38,584 nucleotides of DNA from Bacteroidales bacterium. Lineage in GTDB: Bacteria; Bacteroidota; Bacteroidia; Bacteroidales; F082. Positions 27,391-35,555 of the stretch are shown here, piece after piece (the first letter of the stretch is position 1; the number at the start of each line of letters is the position of its first letter). The position numbers were made by a program, and so were the translations under genes. The notes beneath the pieces are model-generated. The model was not told the DNA's origin. It made no database searches and was given only the letters and a program-made list of their open reading frames with translations. Location: positions 1 to 38,584 of the forward strand of contig JAGYLH010000023.1 in assembly GCA_018400955.1 (NCBI GenBank). Direction: 5' to 3'.

Positions 27391-27452
27391 CTCAGAAACT
27401 GTTTTTAATTTTTAAATCAGAATGATTATGTGAATAACTTTGTTTATACCCA

Positions 27453-27485
27453 TTTAATATTCAGTTAAGTTGACTGAATATTAAA
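27453..27485. repeat. Perfect 13-bp inverted repeat
   Basis: TTTAATATTCAGT (27453-27465) and ACTGAATATTAAA (27473-27485) are perfect complements around a seven-base spacer. All but four pairs are A-T, so it is a poor terminator. It lies 42 bases upstream of the decayed transposase. It could be an operator for a dimeric regulator or part of an insertion-sequence boundary; the sequence cannot decide. Confidence 0.45.
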
Positions 27486-27526
27486 ACGTATCTTTATGTT
27501 TATTAACCAATTAGGTATTTTTAGAC

Positions 27527-27885
27527 ATGAATTTTACCCAACCAACTTATCTGAAAATCAATGGCAAGTTATTACAAAATTTATCCTGAACACAGGAAAC
27601 GGAAGCACAACCTGAAAGAAATATTCACCGTAATATTATATTTACTAAAAACTGGCTGCTTGTGGCAAATGCTACCTACAGATTTTGCACCATGAAATAC
27701 CGAGTATTACTATTACTGTCAATGAAAAAATAATGGTCTGATTGAAGAAATTCAAGAGGCATTGAAACATATTCTTCACGAAAACGCAAGCCGTCAACAA
27801 AGCCTAAGTGCAGCCTGCATTGATAGTCGCTCGGTCAAAACCACCAGATTCGGAGGTGAATGCAGAGGTGTTGATGGATACAGGC
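27527..27885 (+). pseudogene. Decayed IS5-type transposase remnant
   Basis: Three frames give pieces of one DDE transposase: YPTNLSENQWQVITKF, then KRKHNLKEIFTVILYLLKTG continuing to CLWQMLPTDFAP, then KHILHENASRQQSLSAACID with DSRSVKTTRFGG. These match, in order, the N-terminal half of IS5-family transposases, whose first catalytic Asp lies in the IDSxSVKT motif. The match ends near GVDGYR, before the rest of the catalytic domain. At least two frameshifts and stops are present, so it is not functional. No terminal repeats could be set confidently. Confidence 0.7.
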
Positions 27886-27980
27886 TGGACAATTTCCCGA
27901 CTCCGGATTCTACTCTTCAGATGCGTTACGGAATCAAAATAATCAGCGAATCCCAGCTCAAAAATTCAGGGCAAAACCAG

Positions 27981-28268
27981 CTAAAAATGACAAATCCGCT
28001 TTAGGAAATCCTCTTTTCTTCTGCGGGCTACTTCAACATGGCTTCCATCTTCCAGGACTACAGTACCTCCCTCGCCCCTTATGTAGCGGTCAACAAAGTG
28101 CAGGTTAACGATATGTGACTGGTGCACACGGTAAAATGGCATATCTTCGAGCAATAGCTCAAACTCCCCGATTTTTCTTGTAACCACATGCCTGGCTTTG
28201 TCCAACATAAATATTGTTGTGTAGTTCCTGTCAGCCTCAAGTCTAATAATTTGCTCAATACGTATCAT
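27981..28268 (-). CDS. Stand-alone LytTR DNA-binding domain, probably truncated
   Basis: A 95-aa protein consisting almost entirely of a LytTR domain: IIRLEADRNYTTIFMLDKAR, then RKIGEFELLLEDMPFYRVHQ, then SHIVNLHFVDRYIRGEGGTV and EVARRRKEDFLKRI. Most LytTR regulators have an N-terminal receiver or membrane part of over 100 residues, which is absent here. The coding region begins at MIRIEQ, five bases from a 23-bp inverted repeat shared with its own interior. That points to a rearrangement that cut off the 5' part. It may be an intact short regulator or a fragment. Confidence 0.65.
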   Translation of the reverse strand: MIRIEQIIRLEADRNYTTIFMLDKARHVVTRKIGEFELLLEDMPFYRVHQSHIVNLHFVDRYIRGEGGTVVLEDGSHVEVARRRKEDFLKRICHF

Positions 28269-28295
28269 TTGAATGCCATTTTACCGTGTGCACCA
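28120..28295. repeat. Perfect 23-bp inverted repeat at a rearrangement junction
   Basis: TGGTGCACACGGTAAAATGG with CAT at its end (28120-28142) is the exact reverse complement of 28273-28295. The first copy encodes part of the LytTR domain (MPFYRVH) on the minus strand. The second gives the start codon and first residues (MPFYRVHH) of the following + strand frame. The arms are 130 bases apart. The sharing of sequence between two unrelated genes marks a template-switch or inversion event. Confidence 0.75.
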
Positions 28296-29004
28296 CAGCC
28301 AAACCATGTTTAAAGACACTCAAAGGAATTTTGCTAATGCATTGGAAATTACTGCCAATATTAAGGGGAAAACGGATAAAACCTGGCTGGGCTTTAATGA
28401 AGCAGGAACCTCCGAAATAGATACCGGCCTCGACGCATTCAGGTTGGAAGGTGCTCCAGACATGCCCAAACTCTATTCAAGACATGGGGACATCAATCTT
28501 TCCATCAATATTTTAGAATCATTGAGCGGCGAGAAGTCGGTTCCACTGTATTTTGAATCACCTACTGAAGGACAGGTAGAGTTAAGTTTTCAATTTGTGG
28601 AAAGCTTCGACCAGACAACTATCCTGCTGGCCGACCTGCTTACCGGCCAGCAAGTAGAACTTACAGCAAATTATAACCATGTTTTCAACACCCGGCCGGG
28701 CGATCCCGAACATCGCTTTAACCTTTTGTTTAATCGACAAGCCTCATCTACACAGACCATTGAAAATGAAAATGATTACCATTTGATACATGCCAATGGC
28801 ATTTTGCAGCTTACCCATAAAAGCGGACATAATGTTTCAGCCCTGATTCAGGTATGGGATGCAAGTGGCAGGCTCTTGTTGAGAAAGGAAGGTATTCCTG
28901 CCGGTCAGTTGAGTATTAACACCTCACAATGGCCGTGTGGGATAATCGCTCTAAGTATAAATGAAAATAATAAGGTACAGTATTATAAAGTCATCATTCA
29001 ATAG
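28273..29004 (+). pseudogene. 5'-truncated secreted protein with T9SS-like C-terminal region
   Basis: A 243-codon frame whose first eight residues come from the LytTR inverted repeat, and which has no signal peptide. What follows resembles the C-terminal part of large Bacteroidota secreted proteins: TWLGFNEAGTSEIDTGLDAF, RLEGAPDMPKLYSR, LSINILESLSGEKSVPLYFE. The end is close to a type-A C-terminal sorting domain (LIQVWDASGRLLLRKEGIPA ending YKVIIQ). The original protein must have been much longer. Without an export signal the present product is unlikely to function; I treat it as a fragment left by rearrangement. Confidence 0.7.
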
Positions 29005-29012
29005 TTACAAAT

Positions 29013-29240
29013 ATGAAGCGTATTACATTGTTTTTAATAATTATAGGGTTTAGCTTGATTAGCTGGCAACTTAGTGCTCAGGGTGGACCACCCAACCCGG
29101 GCGACAGACCTTCAACAACTCCTTTAGGAGGTGGTTCGGCACCCATAGGAAGCGGCATCTTGCTTATGCTTGGTTTAGGGGCTGCTTATGCTGTTAAAAA
29201 ATACCATGATCATCGCCAAAGTGACGCGTTTGAGGATTAA
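29013..29240 (+). CDS. Small exported protein with PID-CTERM-like C-terminus
   Basis: A 75-aa protein with a signal peptide (ITLFLIIIGFSLISWQLSAQ), a short Gly/Pro-rich linker (GGPPNPGDRPSTTPLGGG) and a C-terminal segment APIGSGILLMLGLGAAYAVK followed by KYHDHRQ. The order PI-x-G, hydrophobic helix, basic end resembles the PID-CTERM sorting type known from Bacteroidota. That class resemblance is from memory of the motif, not a search. It starts eight bases after the truncated secreted protein, so it may once have been expressed with it. Function unknown. Confidence 0.65.
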   Translation: MKRITLFLIIIGFSLISWQLSAQGGPPNPGDRPSTTPLGGGSAPIGSGILLMLGLGAAYAVKKYHDHRQSDAFED

Positions 29241-29674
29241 TCTGCAATTGCTCGCAGTAAATGACAAGCCGAAAAAGAAGAAAAACGCGTATATCATTGG
29301 CATCAGTGGCATGTAGAAGCCCGATCTAAAAAAAAACCACAAAGCCCCGTTATGAAGTTCCGGGAGCTTATAGGGGTGAAAAGGCTTTTTGGACCCGGCT
29401 CATAAATCGAATCTGGCACACCTGTCATGCTTGGATACCTTCACGAAAACATCAAGCAGCTTATAAATGGCAACCTGGGCATGTAACATCTGTTGAAGAA
29501 AAAATCGGAAAACCGGCTGGTTGGAAGGCAAAAACGGTTATGAAAGAATCACAACATTGCTTTTAATAGCATAAAGATTTACTTGAACATGAATCCTTCA
29601 GCATGTTTATTAAAAAAACCGATATGAAAACATTGATAGGAGCCTTACTTACTTTCACTTCGATTTCGGTTTTC
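29241..29674. other. Gene-poor stretch with decayed coding sequence
   Basis: Apart from the broken ORF listed separately, this stretch holds a short + strand frame from ATG 29623 (MKTLIGALLTFTSISVFLGI, 31 codons). It looks like a signal peptide cut off by the convergent transporter gene, which it overlaps at its end. No RNA gene, terminator or repeat could be recognised. Confidence 0.4.
29265..29566 (+). pseudogene. Unrecognised basic His/Trp-rich ORF broken at a nine-A run
   Basis: One frame reads AEKEEKRVYHWHQWHVEARS up to a run of nine A at 29328-29336. A shift at that run continues into a second open frame, KPRYEVPGAYRGEKAFWTRL followed by INRIWHTCHAWIPSRKHQAA and ending KESQHCF at a TAA at 29564-29566. 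The composite of about 100 residues is rich in Trp, His, Lys and Arg and is free of stops. I do not recognise the family. It may be a decayed gene, or an intact one hidden by slippage at the A run. Confidence 0.4.
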
Positions 29675-30568
29675 TTAGGTATTTTTTTCCTTGCTCCGAA
29701 ACAAGGCCTCCATTCGTAGCTGCGACAACACCACGCCTACAAGCATAAGCGCACAGCCTATCACACCGCGCCAGTCGGTAATTTCGTTCAGAATTAACCA
29801 CCCGCCCAAGGCAGCAAAAACAGCTTCCAGGCTCAAAATCAAAGCAGCATGATCAGCTCGGGCATGACGCTGGGCTACAACCTGAAGGGTAAACCCAATG
29901 CCAACCGAAACAATCCCTGCATATAAAATTGGAATCGCCGCCAGCTTAACATCAGGTAATGAAGGTGTTTCAAGTGCAAATGCAAGCCCAAGGCTTAGTA
30001 TTGCCACAAAGGCATATTGAAAAATAGCCAACAGCCTGAAATCGTGCTGCGCGGCCAAATAAGATAGTATTACCAAGTGAGCCGCCCAAAATACCGCACT
30101 AATAAACACCAGCAAATCACCGGTTTGCATTACAAAGTCATCTCCAACAGAAAGCATGTACAAGCCTGAGAGCGCTACCAAAGCCCCCAACCAAACACGT
30201 CCCGGAGAGCTTTGCCTGCGCAAAAATCCAAAAAGTGGTACAAAAACGATGTATAAACTGGTGATGAAACCAGCATTTCCGGCACTTGTGTATATGATGC
30301 CAACCTGCTGAAAACTTGCCGCAAAAAACAAAGCAACACCAGCCATAATGCTTCCGCTGAGCAGGCGTTTATCCAACATGGTTTTCCTGATTGCTGGTTT
30401 CATGAAAAATAAGAGTGGAACCAAGCTAAGTGCTCCTAAAGCAAACCGCAAACCATTAAATGTAAATGGGCCAACAAACAACATCCCCTGCCTTTGGGCT
30501 ACAAAAGCCAACCCCCATAACAGGGAGGCCAGCAAAAGTATTCCATTGGATTTGAATTGGTTCGACAT
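29675..30568 (-). CDS. EamA-family (DMT) transporter
   Basis: Inner-membrane drug/metabolite transporter of 297 aa with ten predicted transmembrane segments arranged as two EamA repeats. The first repeat opens GILLLASLLWGLAFVAQRQG and includes GNAGFITSLYIVFVPLFGFL. The second includes ALILSLEAVFAALGGWLILN, the usual end of EamA domain two. The substrate is unknown. Its start lies nine bases after the symporter stop, so it is probably the last gene of that minus-strand operon. Confidence 0.92.
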   Translation of the reverse strand: MSNQFKSNGILLLASLLWGLAFVAQRQGMLFVGPFTFNGLRFALGALSLVPLLFFMKPAIRKTMLDKRLLSGSIMAGVALFFAASFQQVGIIYTSAGNAGFITSLYIVFVPLFGFLRRQSSPGRVWLGALVALSGLYMLSVGDDFVMQTGDLLVFISAVFWAAHLVILSYLAAQHDFRLLAIFQYAFVAILSLGLAFALETPSLPDVKLAAIPILYAGIVSVGIGFTLQVVAQRHARADHAALILSLEAVFAALGGWLILNEITDWRGVIGCALMLVGVVLSQLRMEALFRSKEKNT

Positions 30569-30577
30569 ATAAATTGA

Positions 30578-32431
30578 TTATAGAATGCTTAGCTTTCTCC
30601 AGGTACGACTTAGCAACCAGGTGGCAATAACCGCAACAACAGAAAAAATAATAGCCGCCTTATAGTCACCGTAAATCCACTCGCCAATGCCAAAAAGCGT
30701 GCTATAGATCGCAACAGCCCCCAGCATCATGCACAGAATCCCCGTAGGAACATCCCAGCGTAAATCAGATTCCTTTTGCAGCTCCACACCTTCGGCCCTG
30801 GCATTATCAATAATTTTCTTCCAACCAGGGCCTCCAGGTTTTATTTTTGAATAAAAACTACGCAAGGTTTTTTCCTCAACCGGCTTGGTCAAAAAAGTGA
30901 CAGCAACCCAAACTGATGTTGTAAGCACAACAACACCAACCAGTTTGATTATATTCCAATAGGTACCTGATAAGATCAGTCCAAATACCTCAACCATCCC
31001 CTGTTGTTCGTTCAAGCTGGTCATAAAAAAGTTTTCGATGATGATAAAGCTCAATGAAAATACGGTTGCAGCTATCATGGCCGATATTTCGGAATAGGCA
31101 TTGATGCGCCACCAAAACCAGCGTAGTATATAAATGAGGCCTGTTCCAGCACCTATCATCAGCAAATACTGGAATGCCTGAAGTGCATTTTGCAGCACAA
31201 GCGCAAGCAAAACAGCAAAAACCATCAAGACCACCGTACTAATCCTTCCCAGTAAAACCTTTTGTTTTTCAGTAGCATTGGGGTTATAAAAACGGTTATA
31301 AAAATCGTTGACTATGTAAGACGAACCCCAATTGAGGTGAGAGGCTGTTGTTGACATAAAAGCTGCTATAAGCGAAGCAACAACCAATCCGAGCAAGCCA
31401 GGAGGCAAAAAAGTCTTCAGCATGGCCGGATAGGCAAAATCTTCCTGTATATATTGCGTGGCAACACCCGGAAACGCCTCAGTCATCGATTGAATATCCG
31501 GAAAAACAACCAAAGAAGCCAAGGCTACCAAAATCCAGGGCCAGGGACGGAGTGCATAATGAAAGAAATTAAAAAGCAATGTGGCCCCCATGGCATGCCG
31601 TTCGTTTTTGGCCGAAAGCATACGCTGTGCAATATAGCCTCCACCCCCCGGCTCTGCACCGGGATACCACACTGTCCACCATTGCACAGCGATGGGAATA
31701 ATAAATATATAAAGGAAAAGATCAGTTTGTTCAAGTTTTGGCAAAAGGCTCAGCTTATCAGATACATTTTCATGCGCAAATAAACCTGAAAGGCCTTCAA
31801 CCCCTTCGGGCAAACCACGGATAACAAAAATCGCAGCAATAATTGCCCCAAACATGGCAAAGCCAAACTGAAAAAGGTCGGTCCACAAAATTGATTTCAA
31901 ACCGCCCAGGCTGCTGTAGAAAACAACTACCACCGCAGCAATAATCAAAGCAGGGGCCGGCTGAATACCCAGCATCACCCCTGCCAGCTTGATAAAAGCC
32001 AACGACACACTGGCAATTACCAAAACATTAAAGAAAAAACCCAGATAAATAGCCCTGAAACCCCTCAAAAAAGCAGCCATTTTACCACTGTAACGAATTT
32101 CGTAAAACTCTAAATCAGTGAGCACTTTGGAACGGTTCCACAGCTTGGCATAAACAAAAACAGTAAGCATTCCTGTTAATAAAAAAGCCCACCAAACCCA
32201 GTTTCCGGCCACACCGTTCTGACGTACAATATCTGTTACCAGATTGGGCGTATCAGCCGAAAAAGTGGTTGCTACCATGCTCACGCCCAGCAACCACCAA
32301 GGCATATTCCTCCCCGACAGAAAAAAATCACTATAACTCTTCCCAGCCGATCGCGAAGCAAAAACGGCTATGCTGATCAGCACAATGAAAAACAACAAAA
32401 TAATAATCCAGTCCAGGGTATTGAGATTCAT
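30578..32431 (-). CDS. Sodium:solute symporter (SSS family)
   Basis: Large membrane transporter of 617 aa with about 14 hydrophobic segments. Family features are ASRSAGKSYSDFFLSGRNMP at the end of the first helix, then WLLGVSMVATTFSADTPNLV. The sodium-site region is SLIAAFMSTTASHLNWGSSY, containing the conserved Ser and Thr residues. The segment VVFYSSLGGLKSILWTDLFQ is typical. Members take up sugars, carboxylates or amino-acid-like compounds; the solute is not predictable. It lies 60 bases after the S37 peptidase, suggesting uptake of a breakdown product. Confidence 0.92.
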   Translation of the reverse strand: MNLNTLDWIIILLFFIVLISIAVFASRSAGKSYSDFFLSGRNMPWWLLGVSMVATTFSADTPNLVTDIVRQNGVAGNWVWWAFLLTGMLTVFVYAKLWNRSKVLTDLEFYEIRYSGKMAAFLRGFRAIYLGFFFNVLVIASVSLAFIKLAGVMLGIQPAPALIIAAVVVVFYSSLGGLKSILWTDLFQFGFAMFGAIIAAIFVIRGLPEGVEGLSGLFAHENVSDKLSLLPKLEQTDLFLYIFIIPIAVQWWTVWYPGAEPGGGGYIAQRMLSAKNERHAMGATLLFNFFHYALRPWPWILVALASLVVFPDIQSMTEAFPGVATQYIQEDFAYPAMLKTFLPPGLLGLVVASLIAAFMSTTASHLNWGSSYIVNDFYNRFYNPNATEKQKVLLGRISTVVLMVFAVLLALVLQNALQAFQYLLMIGAGTGLIYILRWFWWRINAYSEISAMIAATVFSLSFIIIENFFMTSLNEQQGMVEVFGLILSGTYWNIIKLVGVVVLTTSVWVAVTFLTKPVEEKTLRSFYSKIKPGGPGWKKIIDNARAEGVELQKESDLRWDVPTGILCMMLGAVAIYSTLFGIGEWIYGDYKAAIIFSVVAVIATWLLSRTWRKLSIL

Positions 32432-32491
32432 AATACTTTGTTTTTAAAATGTTTACATATATAAAATGGGTTTTTAAAAACTCAAATGAGC

Positions 32492-33793
32492 TTACTCTTC
32501 AGGTAAATAATCAAGCCATTCGCGCAAGCGCAACAGGGCATTCTGCTGTACTTCCTCCGGAAAATGCCTTAAACGGGTTGAATGCGACCCAAAAGGCAGC
32601 AACAATTTAATGGCGTTGGTATGCTCTCCTGTTTGCACAGCTGTTGATGACCAGGCATCGTAAGCACCGTAAATATAAAGCATATTATTTCCATATTGCT
32701 TTAACCATTCAGCTACATTTTCACTTAGAGTTGGCTCGTAAACCAACGTTATATCTTTAGGAACGGCATGGTAAAAATTTGGTTCTTTCACGTACAATAT
32801 TAAATCATCAAAGCCTTCGAGACTGTAGTTATACATACCCATTTCCGTTAAAGCCTGATAAAAAAACGGTTCATAAGAAGCGATACTTTGATCGGCAAAA
32901 AAATCATATCCGGCAGCAGCCGCAAATGTTTTGAAAATTAAAGAGCTGTCGGCATCAGCCTGCGGTAAATCATCACAAGGTATGGGATACCACTGCCAGT
33001 AAGCAAATGAAAACTCCAGCACATTGTATTCAAAAGCCTTCTCGATACCCCCTACCCTTTCAAATGTTAGCTTGCGTTTGGCAACGGAATCGGCAAACAT
33101 AGGCCGGAAAACTTCCTGATCGGCTAACAAACGGCGTTGGATCTGGTGAATTCTTTCGCGGCAATCAGCCGGGCCAACTGTATCCAGAAAATGATATACA
33201 CGCTCATCTTCATCAGAAAAATTGAGCGGCGCTACATAAGGCACTGAAGCCTGCACATCTTCGGGATAGAAATAACGGTAATAGATGCTTGTTTGTCCAC
33301 CCTTGCTGATGCCGGTACTCAGCCAGGAGGATGTGTATAGTTCTTTAAATGTAGTAGTTATCCGATGCAGATCGGCTGTTGAATTTTTCAGGTTCAGCTG
33401 GTTCCAATCCAGGCTATCTGGCACACTTCTGCCAAAGAAGCGGTGCTCAGCCACCAGCAAATTTGTTTCAAGGCGCGCAGCCAGTTCATCGTCGTAGCGC
33501 GGACTAAGCCCATAATGTGCTGCATAGCCTTCTGTTACCAAAATCATAGGTTTGTTAAAATCGCGATGACGCAGTATCACCCGCTGCTGAAACCGCTTCC
33601 CATCAGGCGTATCGTGATCAAGAGGTTGGCTGATAAACAATTCCCAGGCTTCGGTGTAACCATCTCGGGATATTTCAAAAGAACGCAGGCTATCGAGGCC
33701 AAGGGTTCGCAACTGTTCTTCGAGGGTTTGCCCTAAAACAAGCGTTGCAGGCATGAGACCGGCAAACAGCAGGACGAAACGAAAAAATTTCAT
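32492..33793 (-). CDS. S37 (PS-10) family secreted aminopeptidase
   Basis: Serine peptidase of 433 aa. The start at 33793 is chosen because it gives a clear signal peptide (MKFFRFVLLFAGLMPATLVL ending LGQ). The frame upstream is open but reads unlike a signal. The nucleophile is the Ser of GISKGGQT, an alpha/beta-hydrolase elbow, in the segment SWLSTGISKGGQTSIYYRYF. QPLDHDTPDGKRFQQRVILR and ASVPYVAPLNF are family elements. A late acid-His region includes YGAYDAWSSTAV and GSHSTRL. Such enzymes usually release tri- or dipeptides in the periplasm, and the next gene downstream is a solute symporter. Confidence 0.88.
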   Translation of the reverse strand: MKFFRFVLLFAGLMPATLVLGQTLEEQLRTLGLDSLRSFEISRDGYTEAWELFISQPLDHDTPDGKRFQQRVILRHRDFNKPMILVTEGYAAHYGLSPRYDDELAARLETNLLVAEHRFFGRSVPDSLDWNQLNLKNSTADLHRITTTFKELYTSSWLSTGISKGGQTSIYYRYFYPEDVQASVPYVAPLNFSDEDERVYHFLDTVGPADCRERIHQIQRRLLADQEVFRPMFADSVAKRKLTFERVGGIEKAFEYNVLEFSFAYWQWYPIPCDDLPQADADSSLIFKTFAAAAGYDFFADQSIASYEPFFYQALTEMGMYNYSLEGFDDLILYVKEPNFYHAVPKDITLVYEPTLSENVAEWLKQYGNNMLYIYGAYDAWSSTAVQTGEHTNAIKLLLPFGSHSTRLRHFPEEVQQNALLRLREWLDYLPEE

Positions 33794-33918
33794 GGGCTTT
33801 TCAATTTGGTGTGTAAAAAGCATGCAATTTACGATTGTTCGGCTAAATTGGAACTCATTAACTGCATTTTTAAAACAGATTTTTACATCTACCAAACCTG
33901 TAAAAAAACAAGAACAAA

Positions 33919-33947
33919 AAAAACCGGAAATTGACATTCCGGTTTTT
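33919..33947 (-). terminator. Intrinsic terminator after the aldehyde dehydrogenase gene
   Basis: AAAAACCGGAA (33919-33929) pairs perfectly with TTCCGGTTTTT (33937-33947) around a seven-base loop, with A and T runs outside. Read on the minus strand, the hairpin ends in a long T run 24 bases after the dehydrogenase stop. The stem could also work on the + strand. Confidence 0.85.
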
Positions 33948-33970
33948 CTTATTGATTGTAAAAAACAGAG

Positions 33971-35527
33971 CTAAAGAACAAATTTAATCCCTTGTGCAAA
34001 AGGAAGTTCTGTGCTCCAGTTGATGGTGTTTGTTTGTCGGCGCATATACACTTTCCATGCATCACTGCCCGATTCGCGGCCACCGCCTGTATCCTTTTCG
34101 CCACCAAAGGCGCCTCCAATTTCGGCACCTGAGGTTCCAATATTCACGTTGGCTATTCCACAATCAGAACCTTCGTGCGAAAGAAAACGTTCTGTTTCCA
34201 TCATATCGGTGCTGAATATGGCAGAAGAAAGCCCTTGCGGCACCCCATTGTGCAGTGCTACAGCCTCATCTATGGTTTTGTATTTCATCAGGTAAAGGAT
34301 GGGGGCAAAAGTTTCTTCCTGCACAATATGGTAATGGTTTTTGGCTTCTGCCAAAACAGGCTCCACATAACAGCCCGATTCAAAACCCGGGCCCTCGAGG
34401 ACTTTACCGCCACAAAGAATCTTGCCACCTTCCTTAATAATTTGTTCTTGAGCATATTGAAAAGCCTGCACAGCTCCTTTGTCAATCAGCGGTCCAACGA
34501 GTACATTGGGGTCAAGCGGGCAGCCAATGCGAATTTGTTTGTAAGCATTGATCAGCTTGGTCTTAAATTCTTCATAAACAGATTCATGGATAATAAGCCT
34601 GCGTGTGCTTGTGCAACGCTGCCCGGCTGTACCAACAGCACCAAAAACAGTGGCCATCAATGCCATTTCCTGGTTTGCCTTTTCGGAGATAACAATGGCA
34701 TTGTTGCCGCCCAACTCAAGCAGGGTGCGGCCAAGGCGTTCGCCAACAATACGTCCTACGCGGCGGCCAACGGCTGTGCTACCGGTGCATGAAATTAGTG
34801 GCAGACGTTTATCGGCCAAAAAATCATCCCCAATATGTTTTGAGCTGCCAATAATCAGGTTACACACACCTTCTGGCACCTTATTGCTTTTCAGCACACC
34901 AGCGATAATGTTGTGAATTGCAACAGCACAAAGTGGTGTTTTAGAAGAAGGTTTCCAAACAACGACATTGCCTGTGGCAAGTGCAATCATTGCATTCCAG
35001 GCCCATACAGCAACCGGAAAATTAAAAGCAGTGATAACGCCAATAACGCCAAGCGGATGGTATTGGTCGTACATGCGGTGACGCGGTCGCTCACTGTGCA
35101 TGGTTGATCCGTATAGCTGACGCGAAATACCTAAAGAAAAATCAGCGATGTCAATCATTTCCTGCACTTCACCCAGGCCTTCCTGGTAAATTTTTCCCAT
35201 TTCATAGCTCACCAGGCGGCCTAAATCTTCCTTGTGGCGACGGAATTCATTGCCCATTTGCCTTACAATTTCGCCCCGCTGGGGTGCCGGCAGCATGCGC
35301 CATGTTTTAAAGGCCTCCTGGGCTTTTTCCATGATACTTTCGTAATCATCCCAGGTGCCTTGCTTTACACTGGCAATCAAACGGCCATCGCAAGAAGCGT
35401 ATGATTCCAGCACCTCGCCTTGTGTATCGATCCATTCCGCTCCGGTGGATGCTCCTTTATTAATAATTGAAATGCCCAGGCGTTCCAAAGCCGGGCGTAT
35501 ATCACAAGTTGGACAAACATGATCCAT
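33971..35527 (-). CDS. ALDH7-family aldehyde dehydrogenase (aminoadipate-semialdehyde type)
   Basis: NAD(P)-dependent aldehyde dehydrogenase of 518 aa from the ATG at 35527. A longer frame to 35617 would overlap the end of the upstream gene. It fits the antiquitin group: ELGGNNAIVI with the general-base Glu just before Leu-Gly-Gly, and the catalytic Cys in GTAGQRCTSTRRL. The group-specific end is GGAFGGEKDTGGGRESGSDA followed by WKVYMRRQTNT. The best-known substrate is alpha-aminoadipate semialdehyde in lysine breakdown, though other aldehydes are possible. No lysine-degradation genes are seen nearby. It is the third gene of a minus-strand unit behind a metal-oxyanion binder. Confidence 0.92.
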   Translation of the reverse strand: MDHVCPTCDIRPALERLGISIINKGASTGAEWIDTQGEVLESYASCDGRLIASVKQGTWDDYESIMEKAQEAFKTWRMLPAPQRGEIVRQMGNEFRRHKEDLGRLVSYEMGKIYQEGLGEVQEMIDIADFSLGISRQLYGSTMHSERPRHRMYDQYHPLGVIGVITAFNFPVAVWAWNAMIALATGNVVVWKPSSKTPLCAVAIHNIIAGVLKSNKVPEGVCNLIIGSSKHIGDDFLADKRLPLISCTGSTAVGRRVGRIVGERLGRTLLELGGNNAIVISEKANQEMALMATVFGAVGTAGQRCTSTRRLIIHESVYEEFKTKLINAYKQIRIGCPLDPNVLVGPLIDKGAVQAFQYAQEQIIKEGGKILCGGKVLEGPGFESGCYVEPVLAEAKNHYHIVQEETFAPILYLMKYKTIDEAVALHNGVPQGLSSAIFSTDMMETERFLSHEGSDCGIANVNIGTSGAEIGGAFGGEKDTGGGRESGSDAWKVYMRRQTNTINWSTELPFAQGIKFVL

Positions 35528-35555
35528 AATTCGGGTTGTTTTAGTAATTGATAAT

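Noticed and set aside
28273-29004. Treating this frame as an intact gene
   Set aside because: Its first residues come from the LytTR inverted repeat, there is no export signal, and the rest matches only the C-terminal part of larger secreted proteins.
34175-34792. A 205-codon open frame on the + strand
   Set aside because: It is wholly antisense to the conserved aldehyde dehydrogenase and reads as unstructured composition with no start context or family motifs.
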